Assembly (NCBI GenBank): GCA_965214795.1
Contig: OZ243976.1
Coordinates: forward strand, 2,542,001 to 2,606,000
Direction of reading: 5' to 3'
From: JAJDXW01 sp965214795
GTDB taxonomy: Bacteria; Pseudomonadota; Gammaproteobacteria; HK1
DNA: 64,000 nt
The translations under genes and the position numbers were made by a program. Positions within the stretch are counted from its first letter, which is position 1. Every line of letters starts with the position of its first letter. The notes below the pieces were generated by a model. It was not told the DNA's origin and ran no database searches. It was given only the letters and a program-made list of their open reading frames with translations. This document shows, in pieces, positions 33,014 through 41,859 of this stretch.

Positions 33014-33790
33014 ATGAACGAACCCGCCACGATGCACACCGGGCCGCTCGGCTCCGCCATCCACGTCTTTCGCGCCGACGCGGATACCGTCGCCGCCCTC
33101 GCTGCGGTGGACTGGAGCCGCTTCTTCCGCCGGGTCTGCCTGGACCCGGTGCGGGGGGTCATCACCCTGATGTCGCCCTCGCACCCGCACGAAGAGCTGA
33201 CGGGGATGCTCGACCACCTCGTGGATGCCGCGGCGAGCGTGCTCGCCGGCGCGGCCAAGGGGCTCCGCCACACCCGTCTTCGCGGCCCGGGCGAGCCGCC
33301 CGGCACGGGAATGGAGCCCGACTGCGCGTTCTACGTCGGCGACCGGGCGCGGGATTTTCGGGCCGCGCTCGTCGAAGGAAGGGCGGCGGCCGTCGCGTTC
33401 ATCGAACGAACCGCTCCCGATCTGGTGGTCGAGGTCGAGATCACCGGCGCCGACGCGGGCAGGATCGAACGCTACGCCGATCTCGGGGTGCGGGAGCTGT
33501 GGCGGCTGCACGGCAGCAAGGATTCATGGGAGCTGCAGGCGGAGTTTCTCGCTTTGAGCCCCGGGGTCTCGCCGCGAACGCTCGATGCCTCGGAGGTGCT
33601 CGCCGGATTCACCCCGGGCGATGTCTGCGAGGCGGTGGCGGAGGTGCGGTTCAGTCTCACCCTCGCGGAGCGGACGGAGGCGGTGGCCCGGATCGTGCGC
33701 CGGCGGCAACGCGCGAGCGTACGGGTGCGTGAGGAGCGGGCGCAATACTCCGCGGATCCCGGCGAACCGAAGGCCGCTCGGCCCGCGTGA
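33014..33790 (+). CDS. Uma2-family (DUF820) putative endonuclease, second member
   Basis: A 258-residue protein with a Uma2-like arrangement: ITLMSPSHPHEELTGMLDHLV, GMEPDCAFYVGDR and APDLVVEVEITGADAGRIERYADLGVRELWRL, where APDLVVEVE is the PD-(D/E)XK core. The C-terminal ~70 residues are Arg/Glu-rich. Its role is unknown. ATG at 33014 gives MNEPATMHTG; an ATG at 32969 is possible but would add a basic stretch not expected in the family. Confidence 0.75.
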   Translation: MNEPATMHTGPLGSAIHVFRADADTVAALAAVDWSRFFRRVCLDPVRGVITLMSPSHPHEELTGMLDHLVDAAASVLAGAAKGLRHTRLRGPGEPPGTGMEPDCAFYVGDRARDFRAALVEGRAAAVAFIERTAPDLVVEVEITGADAGRIERYADLGVRELWRLHGSKDSWELQAEFLALSPGVSPRTLDASEVLAGFTPGDVCEAVAEVRFSLTLAERTEAVARIVRRRQRASVRVREERAQYSADPGEPKAARPA

Positions 33791-33895
33791 CCGATCCCTC
33801 ACCGCCCGCCTGAACCCTCGCACCCCGCCCGATCCCCGGTTCGAGCCCCGCGATGCCGGGCTCGTATGGAACGAGCCGTGTCCGAGCGATCCTGG

Positions 33896-34139
33896 CCCGA
33901 AAAAACCACCGACTTCCCGCGGCGGCCGCCCATCCGCTCGCGGTCGCGGGCCGTACTCCCGCAAGCCGCTTCGACCGCGCGCACGCGCCAGTGTCAAGCC
34001 AGTGTCGAGCCAGTGTCGACTGCGCCTCGGCCGCGCGCCCGCGCTCGCTCGGTCCGGGTGGCCCGTTCCTACATGAGATCGTGGGGAGATCGTGGGGCAT
34101 CCTGGCGCCCTCGCGACGAAAGTCGGTGATTCTTTCGGG
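33896..34139 (+). repeat. Family A element, copy 4 (longest, with internal duplications)
   Basis: This copy runs from CCCGAAAAAACCACCGAC to GTCGGTGATTCTTTCGGG (~244 bp). It is longer than the other copies because of internal repeats: CCAGTGTC(A/G)AG occurs three times near 33988-34018, and GAGATCGTGGG is duplicated near 34076-34096. It lies upstream of the glnA control region, 106 bp after the Uma2 stop. Confidence 0.85.
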
Positions 34140-34245
34140 CCGGGGTGTGGCCACGCTTCGCCGATCCGGCCTGAGCGCCGGACTCCCCTCCCTGATCGGA
34201 TACGGGTTCCGGATCGAGAGGCTGCCCGGAAGGGGTCATCTCGTT

Positions 34246-34262
34246 CGCACTATCTTGGGGCA
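34246..34262. promoter_or_regulatory. NtrC binding site 1 upstream of glnA
   Basis: CGCACTATCTTGGGGCA matches the NtrC consensus TGCACTA-N3-TGGTGCA at all but two of the fixed positions. It lies ~200 bp upstream of the predicted start of transcription and 30 bp (three helical turns) from site 2, close to the paired-enhancer spacing known at enterobacterial glnA. Confidence 0.65.
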
Positions 34263-34275
34263 TGATCCGTGTTCA

Positions 34276-34292
34276 TGCACCCAAGTGGTGCA
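34276..34292. promoter_or_regulatory. NtrC binding site 2 upstream of glnA
   Basis: TGCACCCAAGTGGTGCA is an almost perfect dyad of the NtrC type (TGCACCA-N3-TGGTGCA). NtrC itself is encoded two genes downstream of glnA, which supports the assignment. Confidence 0.75.
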
Positions 34293-34357
34293 AGCTGCCG
34301 GCTGAACTCGTGCGGTAGTGCCGGTTCGAGGGCCGGCTCCCGAGAACGCTGAACGGT

Positions 34358-34380
34358 CCGGTGCGGACGGGCCGCACCGG
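34358..34380. promoter_or_regulatory. Perfect 9-bp inverted repeat in the glnA leader region
   Basis: CCGGTGCGG at 34358-34366 and CCGCACCGG at 34372-34380 are exact inverses with a 5-bp spacer. It lies between the NtrC sites and the sigma-54 promoter. It could be a weaker NtrC-type operator, a site for another regulator, or a hairpin. Confidence 0.4.
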
Positions 34381-34422
34381 TTCCCGGGGGCGGCGGCTTC
34401 CCGGACGGAGCGGACCGGGTTC

Positions 34423-34438
34423 TGGCACGGTTCGTGCT
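34423..34438 (+). promoter_or_regulatory. Sigma-54 (RpoN) promoter of glnA
   Basis: TGGCACGGTTCGTGCT fits the -24/-12 consensus TGGCACG-N4-TTGC with one mismatch, and the GG and GC dinucleotides are correctly spaced. Transcription would start near 34449, about 55 bases before the glnA ATG. With the two NtrC boxes upstream, this is a classical nitrogen-regulated promoter. Confidence 0.8.
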
Positions 34439-34503
34439 GCATGTCGGGCGGACCCCGCGCACGCAGCAAACGGCCGGCCGATGCGGCCGCGAAGGAGCAA
34501 GAC

Positions 34504-35907
34504 ATGGCAACCCCATCCGACGTCATGAAGATGATCCGGGACGAGGACGTGAAGTTCGTGGACCTTCGGTTCACGGACACCCGCGGCAAGGAGCAGCACT
34601 CCACCGTGCCCGCGAAGGTCGTCAACGAGCGATTCTGCGAGATCGGCAAGATGTTCGACGGCTCGTCGATCGCGGGCTGGCGGAGCATCGACAAGTCGGA
34701 CATGGTGCTGATGCCGGAGCCGGGAAGCGCCGTCCTCGACCCGTTCCGCGACGAGTCGACCTTGATCCTCCGCTGCGACGTGCTCGAGCCGGCCACCATG
34801 GAAGGCTACGACCGCGACCCGCGCACCATCGCCAAGCGGGCGGAGGCATACCTCGCGTCGACGGGAATCGCCGATCATGCGCTCTTCGGGCCGGAGCCCG
34901 AGTTCTTCATCTTCGACGACGTGCGCTTCGGCGACGGGGTCAACCACTGCTTCTACGAGATCAGGTCGTCGGAAGGGGCCTGGGACTCCGAACGGGAAGG
35001 CAACCGCGGCCACCGGGTCCGGCTGAAGGGGGGCTATTTCCCGGTGCCGCCGGTGGACTCCCTGTCCGACGTGCGGTCGGCCATGTGCCTTGCTCTGGAG
35101 CGGGTCGGGCTCGAGGTGGAGATGCACCACCACGAGGTGGGAACCGGCGGCCAGGCGGAGATCGGGACCGGTGCCGCGACCCTGGTCGAGAAGGCCGACC
35201 AGGTCCAGATGCTCAAGTACGTGGTGCACAACGTTGCCGACTCCTTCGGCATGACCGCCACCTTCATGCCGAAGCCGATGGTCGGGGACAACGGCAACGG
35301 CATGCACGTGCACCAGTCGCTCTCCAAGGGCGGCCGGAACCTCTTCCCCGGGGATCGCTACGGCGGGCTCTCGCAGGAGGCGCTGTGGTACATCGGCGGG
35401 GTGTTCAAGCACGCCCGCGCCCTCAACGCCTTCACGAACTCCGGGACGAATTCCTACAAGCGGCTCGTGCCGGGCTTCGAGGCCCCGACCCTGCTTGCCT
35501 ACTCCGCGACGAACCGCTCCGCCTCGGTGCGCATTCCCTTCGTGCACGATCCCGGCTCGGCCCGGATCGAGGTGCGGTTCCCGGATTCCAACGGCAATCC
35601 GTACTTCACCTTCGCGGCGATGATGATGGCGGGGATCGACGGGATCCGGAACCGGATCGAGCCGGGGGATCCGATCGAGCGGGACCTCTACGAGCTGAGC
35701 CGCGAGGAGGAGAGGAGCATCCCTCGCATCTGCGCCACGCTCGCCGAGGCGCTCGACGAGCTTCGCGGGGACCGGGCGTTCCTCACCGCCCCGGGGGTGT
35801 TCTCCGACGACATGATCGATGCGTACATCGATCTCAAGATGGAGGAGGTGGACCGGATGCTGATGGCCACCCACCCCTGCGAGTTCGACATGTACTACAG
35901 CCTCTGA
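34504..35907 (+). CDS. glnA: Glutamine synthetase, type I
   Basis: A 467-residue glutamine synthetase that makes glutamine from glutamate, ammonia and ATP. Visible signatures are FDGSSIAGWRSIDKSDM, FGPEPEFFIFDD, HHHEVGTGGQAEI, KPMVGDNGNGMHVHQSL, NSYKRLVPGFEAP, NRSASVRIPF and RIEVRFPD. The tyrosine in RDLYELSREE (Y396) matches the residue adenylylated by GlnE in enterobacteria, so post-translational control is likely. ATG at 34504 follows GAAGGAG. It heads the glnA-glnL-glnG locus and has its own sigma-54/NtrC promoter region. Confidence 0.96.
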   Translation: MATPSDVMKMIRDEDVKFVDLRFTDTRGKEQHSTVPAKVVNERFCEIGKMFDGSSIAGWRSIDKSDMVLMPEPGSAVLDPFRDESTLILRCDVLEPATMEGYDRDPRTIAKRAEAYLASTGIADHALFGPEPEFFIFDDVRFGDGVNHCFYEIRSSEGAWDSEREGNRGHRVRLKGGYFPVPPVDSLSDVRSAMCLALERVGLEVEMHHHEVGTGGQAEIGTGAATLVEKADQVQMLKYVVHNVADSFGMTATFMPKPMVGDNGNGMHVHQSLSKGGRNLFPGDRYGGLSQEALWYIGGVFKHARALNAFTNSGTNSYKRLVPGFEAPTLLAYSATNRSASVRIPFVHDPGSARIEVRFPDSNGNPYFTFAAMMMAGIDGIRNRIEPGDPIERDLYELSREEERSIPRICATLAEALDELRGDRAFLTAPGVFSDDMIDAYIDLKMEEVDRMLMATHPCEFDMYYSL

Positions 35908-36002
35908 CCGGACCGGGCACAGGGGAGCGGCCCGGATCGAACGGGGGCGGAGGCCGGCGAAGCCTCGCCGCGGGCCGGGTCCGGCCGCTCCGAACGAGTT
36001 GC

Positions 36003-37040
36003 ATGCACGCGGACTTTCGGCAGCGCATCGTCGAGAACATGAGCACGGCGGCCGTCGTGCTCGACGGCCGATTCCGGGTGGCCGCCCTCAATCCGGCCGC
36101 GGAGACGCTGCTCGAGACGAGCACGCGGCAGGCCGTGGGGCTCCCCTTCGCCCGGGTGGCGCGGGGCGACGAGTGCCCCGACCTCGCCGGCCGGGCGCTC
36201 TGTGGCCGGCGGGCGTGCATCGAGCGCAACCTGCGGCTCGGGCGGGGGCTGGTGGACTGCACCGCGACCCCGCTCGGGGAGGACGAGGGCGGGGGGGTGC
36301 TCCTCGAGCTGGCGAACGTCGAGCACTATCGGCGCATGAGCCACGAGGGCCGGCTGTTGACCCAGAACGAGTCGGTGGAAGCGGTGGTGCGCGGCCTCGC
36401 CCACGAGATCCGCAACCCCCTGGGCGGGCTGCGCGGGGCCGCCCAGCTCCTCGAGCGCGAGCTCGCCGATCGGGATGCGGGCGAGCTCGCGGAATACACG
36501 GGGATCATCATCTCCGAGGCGGACCGCCTGAGCCTGCTGGTCGATCGGCTGCTGATGCCGGACGCACCGGTGGAGCACGAGCCCGTCAACCTGCACCGCG
36601 TCACCGAGCACGTGTGCGCCCTCGTGGAGGCGGAGGCACGGGTCGCGATCGCCCGCGACTACGATCCGAGCATTCCGCCGCTCCTCGGGAGCTTCGATCA
36701 GCTCGTGCAGGCGGTGCTGAACGTGGTGCGGAACGCCGTCGAGGCGAAGGGGGATCGCATCGGGATCCGGACCCGGGTGGTCCACCAGGCCCACGTCGGT
36801 CGCCGCCAGCATCCCCTCGCGGGGCGCATCGACGTGATCGACAACGGACCCGGCGTCCGGCCGGACCTCGCCGAGGCGGTCTTCTACCCCATGGTGAGCG
36901 GACACGCCGATGGCTCGGGGCTGGGGCTGCCCATCGCCCAGTCCCTCGTGAGCCGCCACGGCGGGATCATCGAGTACGAGCGCGCGGCGGGCGAGACCAC
37001 CTTCTCCATCCTCCTGCCCATCGCGGGGGCGCCGGGATGA
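36003..37040 (+). CDS. glnL: Nitrogen regulation sensor kinase NtrB (GlnL)
   Basis: A 345-residue cytoplasmic histidine kinase. It has an N-terminal PAS-like domain (IVENMSTAAVVLDGRFRVAALNPAAETLL), the phosphorylated histidine in RGLAHEIRNPLGGLRGAAQLL (H134), the N box LNVVRNAVEA, and the G boxes IDVIDNGPGV and GSGLGLPIAQ. With PII it would phosphorylate NtrC under nitrogen limitation. It follows glnA by 95 bp and overlaps glnG by 4 bp (ATGA). Four cysteines in the N-terminal domain (ECPD, LCGRRAC, VDC) are unusual for NtrB. Confidence 0.93.
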   Translation: MHADFRQRIVENMSTAAVVLDGRFRVAALNPAAETLLETSTRQAVGLPFARVARGDECPDLAGRALCGRRACIERNLRLGRGLVDCTATPLGEDEGGGVLLELANVEHYRRMSHEGRLLTQNESVEAVVRGLAHEIRNPLGGLRGAAQLLERELADRDAGELAEYTGIIISEADRLSLLVDRLLMPDAPVEHEPVNLHRVTEHVCALVEAEARVAIARDYDPSIPPLLGSFDQLVQAVLNVVRNAVEAKGDRIGIRTRVVHQAHVGRRQHPLAGRIDVIDNGPGVRPDLAEAVFYPMVSGHADGSGLGLPIAQSLVSRHGGIIEYERAAGETTFSILLPIAGAPG

Positions 37041-38497
37041 CGGCCCGCGCCGATGCCGAGGTCTGGGTGGTCGACGACGATCGGTCGATCCGGTTCGTGC
37101 TCGAGCGGGCGCTCGCTCGGGCAGGGCTCCCGGTGCGGACGTTCGAGTCCGGGGACGCGGCCCTCGCCGCCCTTCGCTCCGGGCGGCCGGACGCGCTCTT
37201 CTGCGACGTGCGGATGCCGGGTACCGGCGGCTTCGACATCCTGGCGAAGCTCGCCGAGGACCACCCCGAAGTGCCCGTCGTCATGATGACCGCGTACTCC
37301 GACCTCGACAGCACGGTGTCCGCGTATCGGGGGGGAGCGTTCGAGTTTCTCGCCAAGCCGCTCGATATCGACGAGGTCGTATCCGTCGCCGAGCGGGCGG
37401 TGGCGAGCAGCGCCGGCGCCGGCGCGGGCGCAGCGGCACCGGAGAGCGAGGGCCCGGCAGCGAAGATCGTCGGGTCCGCCTCGGCCATGCGGGAGGTCTT
37501 CCGGGCGATCGGCCGCCTCTCTCGCTCGACCGTGACGGTGCTCGTCACCGGCGAATCGGGGACCGGAAAGGAGCTCGTCGCCCGCGCCCTGCACGAGCAC
37601 AGCCCGTGTGCGAACGGTCCCTTCATCGCGGTCAACACCCCGGCGGTTCCTCCCGAGCTGCTCGAGTCGGAGCTCTTCGGCCACGAGCGGGGCGCGTTCA
37701 CCGGAGCCCATTCGCGGCACCGCGGGCGGTTCGAGCAGGCGCACGGGGGAACCCTCTTCCTCGACGAGATCGGGGACATGCCGGCGGAGCTCCAGACGAG
37801 GCTGCTGCGGGTGCTGGCCGATCAGGAGTTCTACCGGGTCGGCGGGCACACCCCGGTGCGGGTCGAGGTGCGCATCATCGCGGCCACCCACCAGGATCTC
37901 GGGCAGCGGGTGCGTGACGGGCGGTTTCGCGAGGATCTCTTCCACCGTCTCAACGTGATCGGGGTGCGCGTGCCGGCCCTGCGGGAGCGGCGCGAGGACA
38001 TCGCGATGCTGGCCCGGCACTTCCTGGCCGAGGCGGCGGCCGAGCTCGGGGTCGAGCGGAAGGTGCTGCTGCCCGAGGCGCAGGAGTACCTCGTCGGACT
38101 GCCCTGGCCGGGGAACGTGCGCCAGATCGAGAACACCTGCCGCTGGCTGACCGTGATGGCGGCGGGGCGGGAGATCCGGGTCGGCGATCTCCCCCCGGAC
38201 CTGCGGGCGCTGGAGAGCATGGCCGACGGATCCGGTGGAGAGGGTGAAGAGGGGCCGCCTGTGGCGGGCGGAGACTGGGAACGTCCGCTTGCCCGCTGGG
38301 CGGCCGAACGGCTTCGAGCGGGAGACACCAGGCTTCTGGACGAAGCCGGGCCCCGTTTCGAGCGTGTGCTCATCGACGCCGCCCTCCGACACTGCAACGG
38401 ACTGCGGCACGAGGCGGCCCGGCTTCTCGGCTGGGGGCGCAACACGCTCACCCGCAAGCTCGCCCGCGGCTCCGGCTCCTCCGCCGACCGCGGGTGA
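37037..38497 (+). CDS. glnG: Nitrogen regulation response regulator NtrC (GlnG)
   Basis: A 486-residue sigma-54 activator with a receiver domain (phosphorylation site D57 in ALFCDVRMP), a central AAA+ domain with Walker A GESGTGKE (~172-179), the sigma-54-contacting GAFTGA loop (219-224), Walker B TLFLDEIGDMP, and a C-terminal Fis-type helix-turn-helix (LRHEAARLLGWGRNTLTRKL). It would activate glnA and other nitrogen genes from the NtrC boxes seen upstream of glnA. The ATG overlaps the glnL stop. A family A repeat fragment follows. Confidence 0.95.
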   Translation: MTARADAEVWVVDDDRSIRFVLERALARAGLPVRTFESGDAALAALRSGRPDALFCDVRMPGTGGFDILAKLAEDHPEVPVVMMTAYSDLDSTVSAYRGGAFEFLAKPLDIDEVVSVAERAVASSAGAGAGAAAPESEGPAAKIVGSASAMREVFRAIGRLSRSTVTVLVTGESGTGKELVARALHEHSPCANGPFIAVNTPAVPPELLESELFGHERGAFTGAHSRHRGRFEQAHGGTLFLDEIGDMPAELQTRLLRVLADQEFYRVGGHTPVRVEVRIIAATHQDLGQRVRDGRFREDLFHRLNVIGVRVPALRERREDIAMLARHFLAEAAAELGVERKVLLPEAQEYLVGLPWPGNVRQIENTCRWLTVMAAGREIRVGDLPPDLRALESMADGSGGEGEEGPPVAGGDWERPLARWAAERLRAGDTRLLDEAGPRFERVLIDAALRHCNGLRHEAARLLGWGRNTLTRKLARGSGSSADRG

Positions 38498-38565
38498 TCG
38501 TCCGGCCCTCGCTCGAACGAACGGGCACCGTCCGCGGGGCGGACCCCACCCTTCCGCACGGCTCG

Positions 38566-38660
38566 CCCGAAAAAATCACCGACTTCCCGCGGCGGCCGCC
38601 CATCCGCTCACGGTCGCGGGCCGTACTCCCGCAAGCCGCTTCGACCGCGCGCACGCGCAC
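38566..38660 (+). repeat. Family A element, copy 5 (left half only)
   Basis: It begins with an exact CCCGAAAAAATCACCGAC and continues through GTACTCCCGCAAGCCGCTTC to CGCGCGCACGCGC, where similarity stops. The truncated end is 12 bp from the stop codon of the leftward coiled-coil gene at 38672. Confidence 0.8.
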
Positions 38661-38671
38661 TGCGAGGCCCA

Positions 38672-39028
38672 CTAGTCGGCGGCCGGGGCGGTGCGGGCAA
38701 TGAGGGTTTCGAGCGCCTTGCGCTGCAAGTCGAACGCGGTCATGGCTTCGGCATGGCGCCGGCGGGAGTCGGCATCGCGCTGCTGCGCATCCGCCCTCGC
38801 CTGGGCATCGCGCTGCTGCGCATCCGCCCTCGCCTGGGCATCGCGCTGCTGCGCATCCGCCCTCGCCTGGGCATCGCGCTGCTGCGCATCGTGCTGTGCC
38901 TGGTTCATGGCGCGGTCGCGGGCGGCACTGGCGCGGTTCATGGCGCGGATGCCGTACCAGACGATTCCGATCTGCCCCAGTCCGATGGCGACGCTGCTGG
39001 CGAGGGTAGCGATTTCGTAGTCGGTCAT
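38672..39028 (-). CDS. Small membrane-anchored coiled-coil protein with 11-residue repeats
   Basis: A 118-residue protein of unknown role. Residues ~5-28 (YEIATLASSVAIGLGQIGIVWYG) form one membrane helix. The rest is a long charged helix made of nearly identical 11-residue units (DAQQRDAQARA) repeated three times and started a fourth, ending in EAMTAFDLQRKALETLIART. The repeat number probably varies between strains. ATG at 39028 follows GGAG at seven bases. A decayed winged-helix gene lies upstream on the same strand and a truncated family A repeat just beyond its stop. Confidence 0.72.
   Translation of the reverse strand: MTDYEIATLASSVAIGLGQIGIVWYGIRAMNRASAARDRAMNQAQHDAQQRDAQARADAQQRDAQARADAQQRDAQARADAQQRDADSRRRHAEAMTAFDLQRKALETLIARTAPAAD
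38772..38890. repeat. 33-bp in-frame tandem repeat, about 3.5 units
   Basis: Units start at 38772, 38805, 38838 and 38871 (each begins GCATCGCGCTGCTGCGCATC). The first three are identical and the fourth is partial. The 33-bp period keeps the coiled-coil gene in frame. Confidence 0.9.
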
Positions 39029-39310
39029 GGGTGGCTCCGTATTGGCGACCCCGCCCAACGCGGGGTGCCGGCACGTCGAAACCCCGCAGCCTTCCTTGGC
39101 GGCGGGGCGTGAATCGTTCGGGGACCGGGCTACCGAATCCCGGCCTCGCGGCACATGTCGGCCAACGACTCCGGAACAGCGGGGTCTCGCCCGGGCGGAG
39201 CGGAGGCGGATTCCGGAGCTCCCATTCCCCGGCGAGGTCCGGCCGATGGACGAATCTCGCGCCGTTCCAGTCGTCGAGGTCGGCGGGCTCTACGCGAGCG
39301 CACATCCGAG

Positions 39311-40283
39311 TCACCGGGCAGCCGGGGGACTCGCGCCAGAGTGTGAACCCTTCGCCGACGTCTCCGACATGGCGTGCGACAGGGCGGGGCGCAGGACCCG
39401 GACGAACACGCGGTGGTGGCAAAGAGCCACGCGCACACCGGTCTCGGTGACCGCGTAGCGGCGGGTGTGGGGGATGCGCTCGATGAGGCCGTGCAGGCGC
39501 AGCCGGCGAAGGTCGCAGGTCATCCGCCCTTGGCTGTATTGGTCCACCGACACGCCGAGCCAAGGGGGCCAGCGTTTCGCGCAGTTGGCGATTGTCGAAC
39601 CCTCCGGGCAACAGCCGGAACGCCGCGATGGCGCCGAGCAGGGCCTGGACGCGCGGGTCGGTGAAGCGCAGCGCCGATGCTCGCTGGCGCTCTGCCACGC
39701 GAGGACGGCTCAGCTCATCGAACACTTTCACTCCGATGGTCGCGTCATGGCTGACACGTTGGACGCGCAGCAGGCGTCGATTGGCGGCGAAGCCGCGCTC
39801 GCAGAGCTGTTCAAGGTTGTGCAGCCTTCTGCCGACCTCGAAATCGTAAGTGTTGTTGATGACCGTCTCGGTGCGAAGCGCCCGACCCTCCTGATAGTAC
39901 TGCTTGATGCGCGAGTGCTGGTAGTCCACGTGCAGCGACGGGTTCACGCCGTCGGTAATGACGCGGGTACGATACCGCGAAGGGGTACGCCGGCTCACAC
40001 GCCGGTCGAAGATCAACTGCACGTGGTCGGGACGGCCCAGGTCGAGGTTCTCGCGCAACACCTCCTCGAAGAACACCCGGCCGTGGACCGGTCGGTCGAA
40101 GACCTGGGTCAGGGCGAACTCCGCTTGCAGCACCGACAGGTCGCAGCGCACGCCCGCGGCGCGGTCCGCCGCGGTGAACGGATGGGGCAAGCGCGCCAGC
40201 CACTTGCGCACCAGCCGGGAAGCGGTGCGGCCCGACCGGCGCGCGGGTCTCGAGAACATTGCAGGACCGTAACGATCGGGCAA
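39311..40283 (-). pseudogene. Winged-helix domain protein, split by a frameshift
   Basis: Reading leftward from 40283 (or ATG at 40259), the product contains WLARLPHPFTAADRAAGVRC, QAEFALTQVFDRPVHGRVFF, LIFDRRVSRRTPSRYRTRVI, HSRIKQYYQEGRALRTETVI and ALRFTDPRVQALLGAIAAFR. This is a conserved family of unknown role, best known as a winged-helix protein. At about 39556-39560 the frame is lost: after RETLAPL the next frame gives LGVSVDQYSQGRMTCDLRRL and HGLIERIPHTRRYAVTETG, the family's winged helix. A single extra base explains this. Further reading to ~39130 shows no clear family similarity. It may be a recent inactivation or an assembly error. Confidence 0.65.
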
Positions 40284-40377
40284 CGGAGCGGCAAGGCTCG
40301 ACGGCGTAGGGTGCGGTCCGTTCCCCGCAAGTGCGGGGGCGTTCGAACCGGATCATTCCGCTGGAGGTCATGCCGCC

Positions 40378-41832
40378 ATGAAACCGTCAACACGCATTCC
40401 ACACCGGGGCGCGATCGCCCTCACCGCCGCGGGCGCGCTCGCCGGCGCGGTGGTGTTGGGCGTCGCCGAGTCCGGCGCGGTCGGGAAGAACCCGTCCGCC
40501 CCGCCCTCGGGACCCATCGGGGAGCTTGCCGCCCCGTCACCGACCGGGTTCGCGAACCTCGCCGAGCGGGTCCAGCCGGCGGTGGTGTTCGTCACCGTCG
40601 AGAAGCCGACCGCCGCCGCGGCCCGGGTGCCTCGCCCGCCGTGGTTCCACATGTCTCCGTTCGAGCGGTTCTTCGAGCGGATGCCGGCCATGCCGGATCC
40701 CCGGGTGCAGGTCGGTTCGGGCTTCCTCGTCGACGGGGAGGGCCACATCGTGACGAGCGACCACGTCGTCGCCGATGCGGCGGAGGTCGCCGTCACCCTG
40801 CACGACGGCACCCGGCACGAGGCGCGCGTGGTCGGGCGCGATGCGCGGACCGATCTCGCCGTGCTCAAGATCGAGAGCGGCGGATCGTCGCCCTGGCTCG
40901 CTTTCGGTGACGACGGCGAGGCGCGCGTCGGCGACTGGGTGGTCGCGATCGGCAATCCGTTCGGTTTCGGGGGAACGGTCACGGCCGGGATCCTTTCGGC
41001 CCGCGGGCGCGACATCCGCTCCGGCGGATACGGCGACTTCCTGCAGGTCGACGCTCCCATCAACCGCGGGAACTCGGGCGGGCCGCTGTTCGATACCCGT
41101 GGCCGCGTCATCGGGGTCAACGCCGCGATCTACGCTCCCGGCGGGGGCAACGTCGGAATCGGCTTCGCGGTCCCCGCCTCGATCGCCGCTCCGGTGGTCG
41201 CGGAGCTCATCGAGGAAGGAAAGGTCTCGCGCGGCTGGCTCGGGGTCTCCCTGCAATCGCTGACTCCCGAGCTCGCGGAGAGTCTCGGGGTGGAGAAGGC
41301 GACGGGTGTGCTTGTCGCCGATGTCGTGCCGGACAGCCCCGCCGCCCGCGCCGGCATCCTTCGCGCCGACGTGGTGACCGCGGTCGGCGGACGGCCGATG
41401 GCGGACGGCAAGGCGCTGGCGCGCGCGATCGGAGCGATGGAGCCCGGGGACGGGGTGACGATCACCGTCATCCGCAAGGGCGAGCCGCGCGAGATCCAGG
41501 TCGAGCTTGCCGGCTGGCCGGGTGCCGAGCGGGAGGCGGTGAGCGAAGCGCCGGCCGCCGGATCCGCGCCCGGGCCGCGGCTCGGGGTGCACCTCGAACG
41601 TCGCCAGGGGCAGCTCGTGGTCGCCGGGGTCCGCCCCGACAGCCCCGCCGCCGAGGCGAGGCTGCGTCGGGGAGACGTGCTGCTCAGCGTCGACCACGAG
41701 CCGGTCGCGGAGTCCGCCGACGTCAGGCGGGCGCTTCGCAAGGCGGCCGAAGACGGCCGGGAGCATGCGCTGCTGCTCATCGAGCGGCGCGGGCAACCGC
41801 GCTTCGTGGCGGTGCGCATCGAGATCGCATAG
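40378..41832 (+). CDS. DegP/DegQ-type periplasmic serine protease
   Basis: A 484-residue HtrA-family protease. An N-terminal signal peptide/anchor (GAIALTAAGALAGAVVLGVA) is followed by the trypsin-like domain with catalytic triad H129 (VTSDHVV), D159 (RTDLAVLKI) and S233 (INRGNSGGPLFD), then two PDZ domains (GWLGVSLQSLTPELAESLGV and RLGVHLERRQGQLVVAGV). It would degrade or chaperone misfolded envelope proteins. It lies directly upstream of an OmpR-type regulator and a sensor kinase on the same strand, which suggests an envelope-stress operon comparable to cpx or MucD systems. Confidence 0.92.
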   Translation: MKPSTRIPHRGAIALTAAGALAGAVVLGVAESGAVGKNPSAPPSGPIGELAAPSPTGFANLAERVQPAVVFVTVEKPTAAAARVPRPPWFHMSPFERFFERMPAMPDPRVQVGSGFLVDGEGHIVTSDHVVADAAEVAVTLHDGTRHEARVVGRDARTDLAVLKIESGGSSPWLAFGDDGEARVGDWVVAIGNPFGFGGTVTAGILSARGRDIRSGGYGDFLQVDAPINRGNSGGPLFDTRGRVIGVNAAIYAPGGGNVGIGFAVPASIAAPVVAELIEEGKVSRGWLGVSLQSLTPELAESLGVEKATGVLVADVVPDSPAARAGILRADVVTAVGGRPMADGKALARAIGAMEPGDGVTITVIRKGEPREIQVELAGWPGAEREAVSEAPAAGSAPGPRLGVHLERRQGQLVVAGVRPDSPAAEARLRRGDVLLSVDHEPVAESADVRRALRKAAEDGREHALLLIERRGQPRFVAVRIEIA

Positions 41833-41859
41833 CCTTCCGGGAGACCGGAGAGTTCGGCC

